Origin: a virus | Virus record (IMG/VR): IMGVR_UViG_3300036985_001284 | Span: 1 to 34,776 of that record | Direction: 5' to 3' (one strand) | DNA: 34,776 bases | In this document: positions 1 through 7,899 of the stretch, in pieces | Layout of the letters: each line of letters starts with the position of its first letter | Numbering within the stretch: the first letter of the stretch is position 1 | Program-made: the position numbers and the translations under genes | Notes under the pieces: model-generated | Databases searched by the model: none | What the model saw: the letters and a program-made list of their open reading frames with translations, nothing else | What the model was told of the DNA's origin: nothing

Positions 1-127
1 CCTGTGGCACCAGTGCCTAGGGTTAGGGCGGTCTCGCCTGCGCCAATGAGCTGCTGGCCTATGCCTGGTTCCTGCTGGAGTGGCGCGGCCTGTGCTTGAG
101 CGGCGGGGGTGGTTTCCTCTGATTTGG
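1..127. repeat. Terminal direct repeat, left copy (circular-closure overlap)
   Basis: These 127 bases are identical to the last 127 bases of the window (34650-34776). The repeat lies inside a protein-coding gene that reads through it in frame. An exact 127-base end overlap is what a de Bruijn assembler leaves on a circular contig when the k-mer is 127. The repeat is therefore most likely an assembly signature of a circular or circularly permuted genome, not a biological terminal repeat. Confidence 0.95.
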
Positions 128-224
128 CGAGTTGATAGGCCTGGGCTACGGTGTCAAACTCGGGCGTGCCTTTTTTGGCTGCGTTGGTGACAATCCATTC
201 GGCGTATTGGTCTGCGGTTGCCAT
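1..224 (-). CDS. Ejection protein, P22 gp16 position: N-terminal part of a gene that crosses the circular junction
   Basis: The ATG at 224 directly abuts the TAA of the upstream gene (225-227). The frame runs off the left edge and continues, through the 127-base overlap, into the gene ending at 32951. The complete product is 640 aa (1,923 nt on the circle). The N-terminus begins MATADQYAEWIVTNAAKK and is hydrophilic. It is followed by a glycine/alanine-rich hydrophobic stretch at about residues 60-87, which could insert in a membrane. Third after the 270- and 473-residue proteins, it matches the order and size of P22 ejection proteins gp7, gp20 and gp16 (609 aa). The ejection role is inferred from synteny and composition. 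A start at a TTG codon at 34612 would miss 87 residues. Confidence 0.8.
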   Translation of the reverse strand, partial: MATADQYAEWIVTNAAKKGTPEFDTVAQAYQLAKSEETTPAAQAQAAPLQQEPGIGQQLIGAGETALTLGTGAT

Positions 225-1646
225 TTAGCGACCTCCGCTCAAAATAGCGTCTGCGGCGCTGCGGATGTTGACCGTGGGCGCTGGTGCTGGGGTGCGCGGC
301 GTGGGGATTTGTTCCACCAGTGAGGTTTGTTTTGGTGGCCCTGCTTTTTTGGACACGTCGGTGACGATGCGCTGAGAAAAGTCGTTGAAGGTTTCGCCGG
401 GTTTGGCTGCGTAGTCCCCGGCAATGAATGTGTTTTTGGCGCGGGTAAGGGTGCCATTGTTGTTGGCGAGCCAGTCGGTTTTGGCGTTGTTTATGGAAGC
501 GTCGATGTTTTGCATTTTTGCCATGCCGCGCAAGAACTGGGCCACGTTCTTTGAATCGGATGTGTCTTTTGGAAAGCCTTTTAAGGCCATCTCAATGTCT
601 TTGTCTGTGGCTGGGCCTGGCGGTAGTGATTTGATGGCGGCTTGATTGCGCAGGCGTGTGTATTCTTGGCGCAAAGAAGTGTCGTAGCCCTCGATGCCTA
701 GGGTTGATTTGGCAAATTCACCGAGCCGTGAAGCTGCACCGTAACCGCCGAGGCCTTCGATGCGTTGGGCGAGGTCGTTCATTTGGTCTGCGGCCTGCTT
801 GGAGGTGCTGGCAATGACGGCGGTTTCGTTGATTAGTTTGCGGGTGTCGGCTGGGATGGTGCCGAGCTTTTCGTTAATGCTTGCAAACTTTTCGGCTACG
901 GTGGCGGCGGTGGTTTGCTTGTCTAGGGCGAGGCGCTGGGAGCGGTCACCGATTTGGCTTTGCAGGTTTTTGATGTCCCAGTTGCTTTTGTTCAAACCGG
1001 CTTGAGCTAGTTTCTCTGCAAACTGGGCTTCTACTGCTGATTTTTCGGCTTCGGATTTGGCTTTTCCCACGGCTGAAGGCTGGAGTTCCTGCGCTCTGCG
1101 TTCGCCGCCTAGTTTGATTGCGCTTTCGATGATCTTGTCGCCGCCGGGGATTTGCGACATTGTGAAGCCGAAAAAGTCTTGAGTTGCTTTTGGGTCTTCT
1201 TTGGTGACGTTGCGCCAGGTTTCTAAAAACTTTGCACCGGTCTCGTCGCCGCTATTGCGTTTGGCTTCAATTTGTTGTTCCAGCAATTGAATAGCAATGT
1301 CGGGTTTTCCTGCTTGGAGGGCAGAAAAGACTGAACCCGTTTGACTGAGGGCGGTTTTTTGTTTGTCAACGTCGAGCATTTCAAAAGATTTGCGCACTGC
1401 TTCGCCCTGATCTTTTGGGAGCATCATTGAAAGGTTGGCGTAATCGGCTGCGGTAGCGCCGGGGCTTCTGACTTTCTGAAAAGCGGTTTGAATGTTTTTC
1501 TTTTGCTCTAAGGCTTGCTGGGCGTCGAGTTGCTTTTGTTGCAACTCTTGGCGTGCTGTCTCTGTGGTCATGCCCAACTGGTAGCCTTTGAGGGCCTCTG
1601 TGAAGGGCTGGGCGACGTTGATGGAGTAGTCGGGGAGGGTTGCCAT
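225..1646 (-). CDS. Ejection protein, P22 gp20 position (473 aa)
   Basis: This 473-residue protein is almost the size of P22 gp20 (471 aa) and lies between the 270-aa and 640-aa proteins, as gp20 lies between gp7 and gp16. It is rich in Gln, Ala and Lys, with long predicted helices. One coiled-coil-prone stretch follows ETARQELQQKQLDAQQ at about residues 28-50, and more helix is seen at 190-300. There is no signal peptide or clear membrane segment. The C-terminus is Pro/Ala-rich. By analogy it would be packaged in the virion and leave with the DNA to form the channel across the envelope. The start ATG at 1646 follows the upstream stop at 1648 immediately, so translation is probably coupled. 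Function is inferred from order and size. Confidence 0.7.
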   Translation of the reverse strand: MATLPDYSINVAQPFTEALKGYQLGMTTETARQELQQKQLDAQQALEQKKNIQTAFQKVRSPGATAADYANLSMMLPKDQGEAVRKSFEMLDVDKQKTALSQTGSVFSALQAGKPDIAIQLLEQQIEAKRNSGDETGAKFLETWRNVTKEDPKATQDFFGFTMSQIPGGDKIIESAIKLGGERRAQELQPSAVGKAKSEAEKSAVEAQFAEKLAQAGLNKSNWDIKNLQSQIGDRSQRLALDKQTTAATVAEKFASINEKLGTIPADTRKLINETAVIASTSKQAADQMNDLAQRIEGLGGYGAASRLGEFAKSTLGIEGYDTSLRQEYTRLRNQAAIKSLPPGPATDKDIEMALKGFPKDTSDSKNVAQFLRGMAKMQNIDASINNAKTDWLANNNGTLTRAKNTFIAGDYAAKPGETFNDFSQRIVTDVSKKAGPPKQTSLVEQIPTPRTPAPAPTVNIRSAADAILSGGR

Positions 1647-1647
1647 G

Positions 1648-2460
1648 TTAGAAGCTGCCTAGTTGTTCAAGGGGTGGGGTGACGGGCATGGCGGCTTGAC
1701 GTCCGAAGTATTGACCGGCGACGTTTCCAAGACCCGAAATGGTGTTTCCAAAGGCTTGAGCCTGGCCAAGTCCACCGGCGGCCTGGGCTGCACCTTGTTG
1801 GCCCAGAAGGTTGCCAATATTCGCGCCGGTTGTCATGCCTGCTGTACCTACGCCTGCGGCTGAAGACTGGCCTAGTTGGGCAAGATTCTGAGCTGTTGTA
1901 AGGCCTGAAGATGCTAGATTTTGCGCTGTGTTTCCTCCAAGTGAAGTAAGCCCACCTAGGCGGCTGTATTGCTGCTCAATAAGACTGGAAAGCAAAGCAG
2001 GACGGAACTGGCCTAGGGCGGCTTGGATGTTGCCACCGCGAAGGCCACCGGTTGCCGATGCGCGTTGCAATAGTGCTTCTTCGCCTTGCTGGGCCATGGC
2101 TTTGTAGGTCTCTCCGCCGGTGATGCGTGCGATGGCGGCGCGTTCTGCCTCTGGGCCTTGCAATCCTAGAAAAGCCTGTTGTTGCTCTAAAGCTGGTGCA
2201 CCTGCCTGCGCATATTGCTGAAGTGTTGGCAATGCGCCTGCACCTGCTTGCTGATAGGGGGCCATTCCAGCAATGCCGCCAGCGCCTGCTGCAACGTAAG
2301 GAGCAAGAAGTTTCTGAACTGCGTCAAACTGGCGGCGCTGTTCGTCAATGCCTTGTTGCGCTGATGCGCTTTGGGCTTCGGCTGCACCGCCTGCGGCGCG
2401 TGAGGCCATTGTGCCAGTTACTAATGTGGCACCGGCCACGGCGACTAGTCCCCATGTCAT
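1648..2460 (-). CDS. Ejection/DNA-transfer protein, P22 gp7 position (270 aa)
   Basis: The protein is Ala/Gly/Gln-rich. It has an N-terminal hydrophobic segment (MTWGLVAVAGATLVTGTMAS, residues 1-20) that looks like an uncleaved membrane-active helix or signal. Next comes a helical region of the 'Q..D...LLAPY..AG' kind (about 40-60). A long Gly/Gln/Ala-rich low-complexity tail follows, with repeated LAxxGLxTAQNL-like units at about 180-215. This architecture is familiar from phage proteins annotated as DNA transfer protein p32 or gp7-like. P22 gp7 is 229 aa and is processed. The ATG overlaps the stop of the upstream cupin gene (ATGA). It is probably packaged in the capsid and ejected with DNA; the role is inferred. 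Confidence 0.7.
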   Translation of the reverse strand: MTWGLVAVAGATLVTGTMASRAAGGAAEAQSASAQQGIDEQRRQFDAVQKLLAPYVAAGAGGIAGMAPYQQAGAGALPTLQQYAQAGAPALEQQQAFLGLQGPEAERAAIARITGGETYKAMAQQGEEALLQRASATGGLRGGNIQAALGQFRPALLSSLIEQQYSRLGGLTSLGGNTAQNLASSGLTTAQNLAQLGQSSAAGVGTAGMTTGANIGNLLGQQGAAQAAGGLGQAQAFGNTISGLGNVAGQYFGRQAAMPVTPPLEQLGSF

Positions 2461-2915
2461 GTTAGGTTCTCCTTTTGGTTTGGAGCAGAGAGATTGAGGG
2501 TTTCAAAGTCAATGTGATCTGCTTCTATTACGGTTAAGTCCTGCGAGTCGTTTTTGTTGACGTGGACGGTGACGAATTGGGTGTCTTCGATGGCTAGGAC
2601 AATGCGCTTCACGCCAGCTGGGGAGATTGAAATGTGCCCGGCTTCGACGATAAAGCGGCCAAATTCGCTAATGACTTCGGCCTTGCCTTTGAGGACAAGG
2701 AGAAAATGCTCATGTTTGTGGATTTTCCCCACCATGAGCATTCCCTGGGGAACGGTTAATTCTCGGAGGTACATGCCGGGAGCGAAAAAATGCGTCGGGT
2801 CTGGCTGCTTGGATTCAATGGCGAGCATTGATTGTTGCAGTCTTTGAATTTTCTCACGCGTGGGTAGTTCGCCGTGATGGGCTTGAACTGCGTGATTTTC
2901 AATAACGACCGGCAT
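2457..2915 (-). CDS. Cupin-like small protein in the virion operon (152 aa)
   Basis: I chose the ATG at 2915 because an AGGAGA Shine-Dalgarno sits 6 bases upstream; a start at 2936 would add 7 residues. The middle of the protein reads like a single-domain cupin jelly roll. A His-rich strand (HKHEHFLLV, about 73-81) leads into KGKAEVISEFGRFIVEAGHISISPAG, quoted here as KGKAEVISEFG then FIVEAGHISISPAG, and then the AIEDTQFVTVHVN strand. The conserved His pattern suggests possible metal binding, but a structural use of the jelly roll in the virion is equally possible. In P22 this slot, between the needle and gp7, holds gp14. The gene overlaps the ejection-protein gene by ATGA. The fold call is moderate; the function is unknown. 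Confidence 0.55.
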   Translation of the reverse strand: MPVVIENHAVQAHHGELPTREKIQRLQQSMLAIESKQPDPTHFFAPGMYLRELTVPQGMLMVGKIHKHEHFLLVLKGKAEVISEFGRFIVEAGHISISPAGVKRIVLAIEDTQFVTVHVNKNDSQDLTVIEADHIDFETLNLSAPNQKENLT

Positions 2916-2934
2916 TTTGTCTCCTGTATAGGGC

Positions 2935-2967
2935 AAGCCGCTGGTGGCTTTGGTAACTCAGCGGCTT
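2935..2967 (-). other. 9-bp inverted repeat in the late-operon gap
   Basis: AAGCCGCTG at 2935-2943 and CAGCGGCTT at 2959-2967 are perfect reverse complements with a 15-base loop. The element lies between the stop of the Cys-rich gene (2993) and the Shine-Dalgarno of the cupin gene. There is no T-tract on the minus-strand side, so it does not look like an intrinsic terminator. It may stabilise or separate neighbouring message segments. Confidence 0.5.
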
Positions 2968-2992
2968 GATTTTCGCATAAATTCGCATTTGG

Positions 2993-3391
2993 TCAATCCA
3001 TCTCTGCTTCGCGTTCTTCCCATGCTTGGCATGAGCGCAAATCGTGGCAGATGAAATTGAGCTTTTTGCAGTAGCCCCTGAAGCCTGCGCCGGTGTCCCA
3101 TTCGTTTTGAGGGATGCGCTCCATGTTGGCCTGGGTCATGGTGCTGTTGTCGTAATACTCGCAGTTTGAGCAGCGGCGGCGGCGGGCTTCTTTTTCGTCG
3201 ACCTGCATGGCCTTGCCTAGAGCAACCCAATAAACTTTGTTCGCGCCGGGTTCGTTGCTTGGTGTTTCTGGGCCGAGAAGCCAGTCGTCAATGGCGGTCT
3301 GGGTGTTCTTCTTGTTCTCGGAGATACTGATGAATTCCTCGCCCATGGGGAGGCCTGCGAAGCCTTTGGGGATGACTAGAAAGTTTTTCAT
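2993..3391 (-). CDS. Small cysteine-rich phage protein (132 aa), probable zinc-binding
   Basis: The C-terminal half carries a Cys cluster: RRRCSNCEYYDN at about 73-84, then RGYCKKLNFICHDLRSCQAW at about 104-123. This gives CxxC plus three more Cys and a His, which fits a small zinc-binding knuckle or an Fe-S site. I recognise this pattern (RRRC.NCEY ... GYC.K..FICH..RSCQAWE) from many podovirus tail-region genes of unknown function. The N-terminal half has no recognisable domain. It sits in the tail/virion operon between a 111-aa beta-rich protein and the cupin. There is no signal peptide. The role is unknown; it could be a structural accessory or assembly factor. Confidence 0.6.
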   Translation of the reverse strand: MKNFLVIPKGFAGLPMGEEFISISENKKNTQTAIDDWLLGPETPSNEPGANKVYWVALGKAMQVDEKEARRRRCSNCEYYDNSTMTQANMERIPQNEWDTGAGFRGYCKKLNFICHDLRSCQAWEEREAEMD

Positions 3392-3405
3392 GGGGTAGTG
3401 TCCTG

Positions 3406-3741
3406 TTAGGTGATCTCGCGGCCTGAGGCCCTGATGGTCAATGCGGTGGCGGTGCCGGCAATGGTTGAGATGAAGCCACCGGCTTCGAGTGCTTGGCCCA
3501 CCAGTTCTGGGAATGTATAGGTCTCGTCGGGGGCAATGCTGCGGGTGTCCACGATTAAGTTGGACGCGCCTGCGGTGCCGCCGCTGGTGACTAGGTTCAC
3601 GCTGATGGTGACGTTGGCCGCGGTGGTGTTGGTGGCGGTGAATTTGTCGATCAAGGCCTTGGCGTTGGTGGCGGTGTATTGGGTGGTTTGGCTGTTTTCG
3701 GCTTGTTTGGCCGGAATGAGCACTTTCACGGTGACGGTCAT
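3406..3741 (-). CDS. Small beta-rich virion-operon protein (111 aa)
   Basis: The start is the ATG at 3741 (MTVTVKVLIPAKQAE). The sequence is Thr/Ala-rich with alternating polar and hydrophobic residues, as in an all-beta protein, and has no Cys or membrane segment. The string TNTTAANVTISVNLVTSGG looks like a beta hairpin of a small virion protein. It lies 12 bases after the stop of the 439-aa needle-position protein (stop at 3754) in the tail operon. A minor virion or decoration protein is plausible, but no specific family is recognised. Confidence 0.55.
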   Translation of the reverse strand: MTVTVKVLIPAKQAENSQTTQYTATNAKALIDKFTATNTTAANVTISVNLVTSGGTAGASNLIVDTRSIAPDETYTFPELVGQALEAGGFISTIAGTATALTIRASGREIT

Positions 3742-3753
3742 GGCGGTGGTTCC

Positions 3754-5073
3754 TTATTGTTCGGTTTGGGTGACGGCGAGAATGACTGCTGGTGCAGCGG
3801 GTGCAAATGCGGTGGCTGCTACGGTTGAGATGCTTACGTTTGTGTTATCTGAGGCGTACATAACTTCAATGAATTCGTTGGCAAGCAATGAGGCAATCAC
3901 GTTTAGAGTGACGACTAGGTATCCATTATTAAGCGTGATAGATGCAACTCGCGCTGAATTTGGCAAATCAGTGGTTCCATTTTTTCGGAGCCATACCCAA
4001 ATTGATTTCTGAGAGCTATTGCCCGAGGTGATTTGCACGGAAACGGCGAGATTGTATAAGCCTGCCTGATTAACGTAAACCTGAGATGTGGTGGCTCCGA
4101 CATAGACGCCGTTGGCAATTTGGGTCGTATTGAAAAGCAGGGGATAGGCGGTGTTTATTGCGGCTGGCGTTTGGCTATTTGTCTTGGTGAACTCTCCGTA
4201 GTAGAGCTGTTGCTGAATGGTGGGGCGCACGAAAATAATGCCGTCGGTGGTGCCGACTTGGAGCACGGCGGCGACGGGGATAACGTTGTTGGGCGCGGTG
4301 GGCTTGATGTTGGTGAATGCGCCTGCGACGGTGGGGCTGGCATAAAGAACGTCGCCTAGGGTGAATGCACTGGTGTTGACGTCACGGACGAAGCCGAAAA
4401 CGGTGCAGTAGCCTTTGTTCCCGGTGTCGGGGAGGTCGTGGGTCATGACGCCGACGATGTAGAGCGAGGGTGTGGAGCCATTGGCTAGGTAAGGGGAGAC
4501 TGAGAGGGCGCTGTCGGGTACGGCCCCTGTAAAACCCACCACGGTGCCGTTGGGTATGGTGGAGCCGGTGAAGTTGGCTACGCGTGCGTAGGTCTCTAAT
4601 CCAATCTGCTGCACCACGTCATATTCCATGCCGACTTCAACGGTTTGGTCTGTCTCGTTCCATGCCATGCGCCGGATGCGGGAGGCGTGGGGGGCTATGC
4701 CGTTGAAGTCTAGGTAATCGGTAACAACTGAATTGTTATTCTGAATGACGGGCGCGGCTGGGAGTAGTTCAAAGGCCTGTAGTCTTTTGACCACTTCGGA
4801 GAGTGAATCTAAAGCTGTCTGAACTTTGGCATTGATGGCGGCGTCGTCAACGGCGGTGTCCTGGGCGAGTGAAGCGATAAGGGCTAGGGCTTCGTTGGCG
4901 CTGGCCTGGGCGCTGCCTGCGGCAAGGCTGACCTCGTTGACTACGTCGGGGGCTATTTGATCGACGACGGCAAAGAGCAACTCGAATTGCCTGATCTGTT
5001 GTTGGTCGGTTAAGAAGGCCGCGAGCTGATCGCGGGTTAGGCTGAGTTTGCGTGAGTAGGGTGCGGTGGCCAT
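3754..5073 (-). CDS. Needle-position virion protein with a C-terminal C1q/TNF-like region (439 aa)
   Basis: It lies directly after the gp10-like gene, where P22 encodes its tail needle gp26. Residues 1-100 are helical and Ala/Gln/Leu-rich (LTRDQLAAFLTDQQQI, then ASANEALALIASL), compatible with a trimeric coiled coil. The middle is beta-rich. The last ~150 residues (AYPLLFNTTQIANGVYV ... VYVNQAGLYNLAVSVQI ... KSIWVWLRKNGT) show the strand pattern of C1q/TNF-like jelly rolls common in phage fibres. Some P22-like needles (phage Sf6) end in a TNF-like knob, so a needle, plug or fibre role fits. At 439 aa it is longer than P22 gp26 (233 aa). The role is inferred; the virion location is well supported by context. 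Confidence 0.6.
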   Translation of the reverse strand: MATAPYSRKLSLTRDQLAAFLTDQQQIRQFELLFAVVDQIAPDVVNEVSLAAGSAQASANEALALIASLAQDTAVDDAAINAKVQTALDSLSEVVKRLQAFELLPAAPVIQNNNSVVTDYLDFNGIAPHASRIRRMAWNETDQTVEVGMEYDVVQQIGLETYARVANFTGSTIPNGTVVGFTGAVPDSALSVSPYLANGSTPSLYIVGVMTHDLPDTGNKGYCTVFGFVRDVNTSAFTLGDVLYASPTVAGAFTNIKPTAPNNVIPVAAVLQVGTTDGIIFVRPTIQQQLYYGEFTKTNSQTPAAINTAYPLLFNTTQIANGVYVGATTSQVYVNQAGLYNLAVSVQITSGNSSQKSIWVWLRKNGTTDLPNSARVASITLNNGYLVVTLNVIASLLANEFIEVMYASDNTNVSISTVAATAFAPAAPAVILAVTQTEQ

Positions 5074-5075
5074 GG

Positions 5076-6482
5076 TTAAAACGCCAGTGCTTCGATTTGG
5101 GCTTCTAGGCGTGCGAAGGAGATGTGGGCGTCGCTGGAGCCTTGGAAACGCTGAATGCGCCAGTTACGCATATGGCCTTGCTGAAACCATGAGAGGCGCT
5201 TTAAGGTGTTGCCGGTCGTGCCCACTGAGATGCTACGGGGCTGGCTCCATGATTTACCGTCGAGGCTGTAGCTGGTACTGATCTTTGGGTTGGTGCCGAG
5301 GGCTACGCTGCCGGTTAAGCTGACCAGTTCCAGCTCATTGAAAATTGCGCCTTTGCTTTCGTTGTAAACGATGGTGGTGCCGAATTCCCAGCGCACTTGC
5401 TGGCCCCAATGGTGGCCGGTGTCTTGGACCAAGTAGCCGATGGCGCTTGATTGTGGATCTCCGATGAGCCATTTGTCGTAGGCCCACACCAGATTACGGG
5501 CGCGGTATTGCGCAAAGCCCACCACAGTGGTGGTTAGGGTAAACCATACCTGTTCGCCCAATGCCTCGGATGCGGAGGCGTCATAAACGATGGTGCGGTC
5601 TGGAAGGTGAACGTAAAGGTGCTGGCTGGCTTTGTCGTTACGGGCTTCGAGTTTGACCAACGCGAGTTGGGCGGTGGTGTAGTTCAAGAGCAAATTGTCT
5701 ATTTCCTGCGTGCTGACCTTTTGCGTGGTGGCGGCGGCTCCGAGGTAAATGGCTGGGGCTTCGTTTAAGCCGCTTCCTAAGAAGGCGATGCGGTCAACGT
5801 AGACGCAGCAAGCGTGGGTGCCGATGACGCCTTTTTGAAGCTGGGCACCGTCGATACGGGCGAAGGGGAAAAATTCGCCTCCGGTGTTGTTGAAAACCTC
5901 GATGGTGTTGCGGTTGAGTGCGTAAACCTCGTTGCGGAGTTTAAGCAAGGCCACGACTGGGTCAGGGTCCACCTCTGAGCTGCCGTATTTAAGGGGGTTT
6001 ACCTGCGTGGGGTCGGATAGTTCGGTGACGACTAGGTTTGCGCCGTCGGTGGTCATGAAGTAGCCGTCGACCCACACCATATCGAGGACGATGCCTAGGT
6101 CTGGGTCGGTTACCTGCGTGAGGGTGCCGTTCCAGTAGTAAAGCCTGGTTCCGCTGACGATGGCAAGGCGGTCAAAGCTGTAGTCAAAGGTGACTAGGTT
6201 ATTGACCGGGCCACCGACGTCTCCTAGGGTGGTGACGGTGCCGTTACTGTTGACTGTCACCAGCTTGGTGCCCATAACGCGGTAACAAATCCCATTCCAG
6301 TTGATTCCGCCGCGGTCGATGCCGGGGCCGGTTCCGTTGGCCACGATGCCGTCGCCGGGTCGTAGAAAGCCATTACTGATGCCTGACTTTTTAGGCACGG
6401 GCACCATGTTGACGGGGTAGGCGGTGCGTAGTTCTGGCGTGCCGTCGGTGTAGATGCCGTTAAGGATTGCAATTTGTGCCAT
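5076..6482 (-). CDS. P22 gp10-like packaged-DNA stabilization protein (tail hub)
   Basis: The 468-residue product begins MAQIAILNGIYTDGTPELRT and AYPVNMVPVPKKSGISNGFL, the recognisable start of the P22 gp10 family (472 aa). Repeated beta-propeller-like strands follow (LYYWNGTLTQVTDPDLG; GYFMTTDGANLVVTELSDP). In P22, gp10 hexamers assemble below gp4 and help close the portal after packaging. The gene order coat, gp4-like, 151-aa protein, gp10-like supports the call. The start ATG at 6482 is 3 bases after the stop of the previous gene, so translation is probably coupled. Confidence 0.85.
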   Translation of the reverse strand: MAQIAILNGIYTDGTPELRTAYPVNMVPVPKKSGISNGFLRPGDGIVANGTGPGIDRGGINWNGICYRVMGTKLVTVNSNGTVTTLGDVGGPVNNLVTFDYSFDRLAIVSGTRLYYWNGTLTQVTDPDLGIVLDMVWVDGYFMTTDGANLVVTELSDPTQVNPLKYGSSEVDPDPVVALLKLRNEVYALNRNTIEVFNNTGGEFFPFARIDGAQLQKGVIGTHACCVYVDRIAFLGSGLNEAPAIYLGAAATTQKVSTQEIDNLLLNYTTAQLALVKLEARNDKASQHLYVHLPDRTIVYDASASEALGEQVWFTLTTTVVGFAQYRARNLVWAYDKWLIGDPQSSAIGYLVQDTGHHWGQQVRWEFGTTIVYNESKGAIFNELELVSLTGSVALGTNPKISTSYSLDGKSWSQPRSISVGTTGNTLKRLSWFQQGHMRNWRIQRFQGSSDAHISFARLEAQIEALAF

Positions 6483-6485
6483 GGT

Positions 6486-6941
6486 TTACCCAATGCGATA
6501 CCAGCTATTGGTGGCCTGGTAGAAGCGCACTCTAAAAAAGTCTTGAGCTGATAGGGCGCTGGGTACGCCGTAGAGGTTTGCAGCGCCATTGGCGGCGAGC
6601 GTGAAGGCGGTGATTTGCTGGGTGGTGGTGATAAGCACCTCGGTACCGTCGGGCGTGCCGGTGTTCAGTGGCAGGGTGATTGTGCCGGTGGCGAGCGTTC
6701 CGGCTGGTTGGATGACCATCCATTGTTGGGCGCTTACGGGCGTGGGCACGGCGACGTTGAAGCCGGTGCCTGGCGTGAATAAGTTTGTCGCCACGGTGGG
6801 CGATGCAAAGGTGGTTTGAAAGTATTGCAGGAGCTGGGTGACGGACATCCTGCGGGCGTCGCCGTTGTTGGGGACGTAGACGGGGATTTGATCGCCGCCG
6901 GATACTTGGCTTAGGCCGGAGAGTTGATTGATGGTTGCCAT
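6486..6941 (-). CDS. Tail-operon protein with fibre-like N-terminus (151 aa)
   Basis: The N-terminus, MATINQLSGLSQVSGGDQIP followed by VYVPNNGDARRMSVTQLLQY, is a signature I recognise in podovirus tail regions (S..GD..PVY....GDAR..S...LL.Y.Q). It often precedes a small beta-rich domain; here the rest (about 55-151) is Thr/Ala-rich and beta-like. No enzyme motif is visible. It sits between the gp4-like and gp10-like connector proteins, so a virion role at the head-tail junction or a fibre attachment role is likely. The exact function is not known. Confidence 0.6.
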   Translation of the reverse strand: MATINQLSGLSQVSGGDQIPVYVPNNGDARRMSVTQLLQYFQTTFASPTVATNLFTPGTGFNVAVPTPVSAQQWMVIQPAGTLATGTITLPLNTGTPDGTEVLITTTQQITAFTLAANGAANLYGVPSALSAQDFFRVRFYQATNSWYRIG

Positions 6942-6955
6942 GATGCGGGGTGTCC

Positions 6956-7438
6956 TTAGTTAAATTCTAGTTGGCTGTCGCCGCCGACTTGCACGCTGGT
7001 GGTGGGCTGGCGTAAGAATGGGTTGTCGTAGACGCGCCATGGTTTGTTGCCTGCACCGCTGGGCATGGAGCCTGGCATTTGTTGCTGGTTGGGCATAGCG
7101 GCGATGGACAAGAGCGTGTTGTACGATTCTTTGGCCGTGGTTTTGGTGTCGGGCATAACCTGCTTGCCGTAGCTGGGCGCGAGCTTGATCGCCAAATTGG
7201 TGTAAATGGCTTCTATGGAGCTGTCGGGGACGTTGGTTTGCTCGTCTAGGTCGCTGTCCTGGGGGTTGCTGGGTAGCGGGTAGGCGAGGCGAATGCCTAG
7301 GGCGTTCCATGCGGCCATCATGGTGTCGAGGCGCTGAAGGGCTGACTGGAGTTGCTCGGGCGTGAGGTCGAAGACGTAGGAGGCGAGGCCAATTTCCTCG
7401 AAGGCTTGAGTGACGAATTGGCGCTTGGTCCATCCCAT
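6956..7438 (-). CDS. P22 gp4-like head-tail connector / tail accessory factor
   Basis: The 160-residue size is close to P22 gp4 (166 aa). It begins MGWTKRQFVTQAFEEIGLAS and has the helical core YVFDLTPEQLQSALQRLDTM, then the conserved MAAWNALGIRLAYPLP block, as seen in this connector family. Gp4 binds beneath the portal ring after packaging and recruits gp10. Position, between the coat and gp10-like genes, agrees. The C-terminal ~50 residues (after KESYNTLLS) look flexible and rich in Pro, Gly and Gln. P22 gp4 also has a muramidase activity; I see no catalytic signature to judge that here. Confidence 0.85.
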   Translation of the reverse strand: MGWTKRQFVTQAFEEIGLASYVFDLTPEQLQSALQRLDTMMAAWNALGIRLAYPLPSNPQDSDLDEQTNVPDSSIEAIYTNLAIKLAPSYGKQVMPDTKTTAKESYNTLLSIAAMPNQQQMPGSMPSGAGNKPWRVYDNPFLRQPTTSVQVGGDSQLEFN

Positions 7439-7440
7439 GT

Positions 7441-7716
7441 TTATTCTCCAGTGAGTTGTTCTTGAATCAATTGTCCCAGCTTTTTGTCGCGGGTGCGACC
7501 ATCGAATTTGATGCCAAGTTGGGCGGCTTTGGTTTCTAGCTCTGCGCGGGTTGGCGGTGCGTTGTCTGATGGTGCTGGGGAGGCTTGAATGGTAGCTTGC
7601 GCGGCCTGTTCGCGCAATAGGCGGTGGTTGATGCCGTCCAAGGGTTTGGAGGGTTTACGCTTCTTTGTTGGCTTTTTGTCTTTTGCGTATTTTGGCATCA
7701 AGATAATTTCTTTCAT
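7441..7716 (-). CDS. Small basic protein with a C-terminal HeH/LEM-like motif (about 91 aa)
   Basis: The N-terminus is strongly basic (AKDKKPTKKRKPSKPL). The C-terminus, PTRAELETKAAQLGIKFDG then RTRDKKLGQLIQEQL, is the helix-extended-loop-helix (HeH/LEM, SAP-like) motif common in small phage proteins encoded after the coat gene. An ATG at 7716 overlaps the upstream TGA (TGATG), so coupling favours it; another ATG at 7698 would give 85 aa. It may bind nucleic acid or other head proteins. The function is not established. Confidence 0.6.
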   Translation of the reverse strand: MKEIILMPKYAKDKKPTKKRKPSKPLDGINHRLLREQAAQATIQASPAPSDNAPPTRAELETKAAQLGIKFDGRTRDKKLGQLIQEQLTGE

Positions 7717-7883
7717 CACTTGGCTTTCTTTGGGGCTTTGCCTGGCTTGCCTGCTTTGAGTGCGGCTGTGCGTGCGGTGCTGAGTGCTACGGCAATGGCT
7801 TGCTTTTGTGGCATGCCGGATTTCACTTCTTTGGAAATGTTTTTTCCGATGGTCTTGGCTGAGTAGCCTTTTGCGAGTGGCAT
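7716..7883 (-). CDS. Small basic protein after the coat terminator (55 aa)
   Basis: The ATG at 7883 is preferred because an AGGAGATCACC ribosome-binding site stands just upstream; an upstream start at 7931 would read through the terminator hairpin. The product begins MPLAKGYSAKTIGKNISKEV, continues with GMPQKQAIAVALSTARTAA and has a Lys-rich tail. This 'KG.S..TI..NI..E...G....QA.AIA....R.A' pattern is a familiar short phage protein of unknown function. It is the first gene behind the strong terminator, so it is probably expressed at a much lower level than coat. Confidence 0.65.
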   Translation of the reverse strand: MPLAKGYSAKTIGKNISKEVKSGMPQKQAIAVALSTARTAALKAGKPGKAPKKAK

Positions 7884-7899
7884 GGGTGATCTCCTATTT

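Noticed and set aside
225-2465. Several open frames on the plus strand within the ejection genes (for example 2127-2465 and 760-1005)
   Set aside because: They are shadows of the minus-strand genes: Arg/Cys/Trp-rich compositions, no ribosome sites and no recognisable folds.
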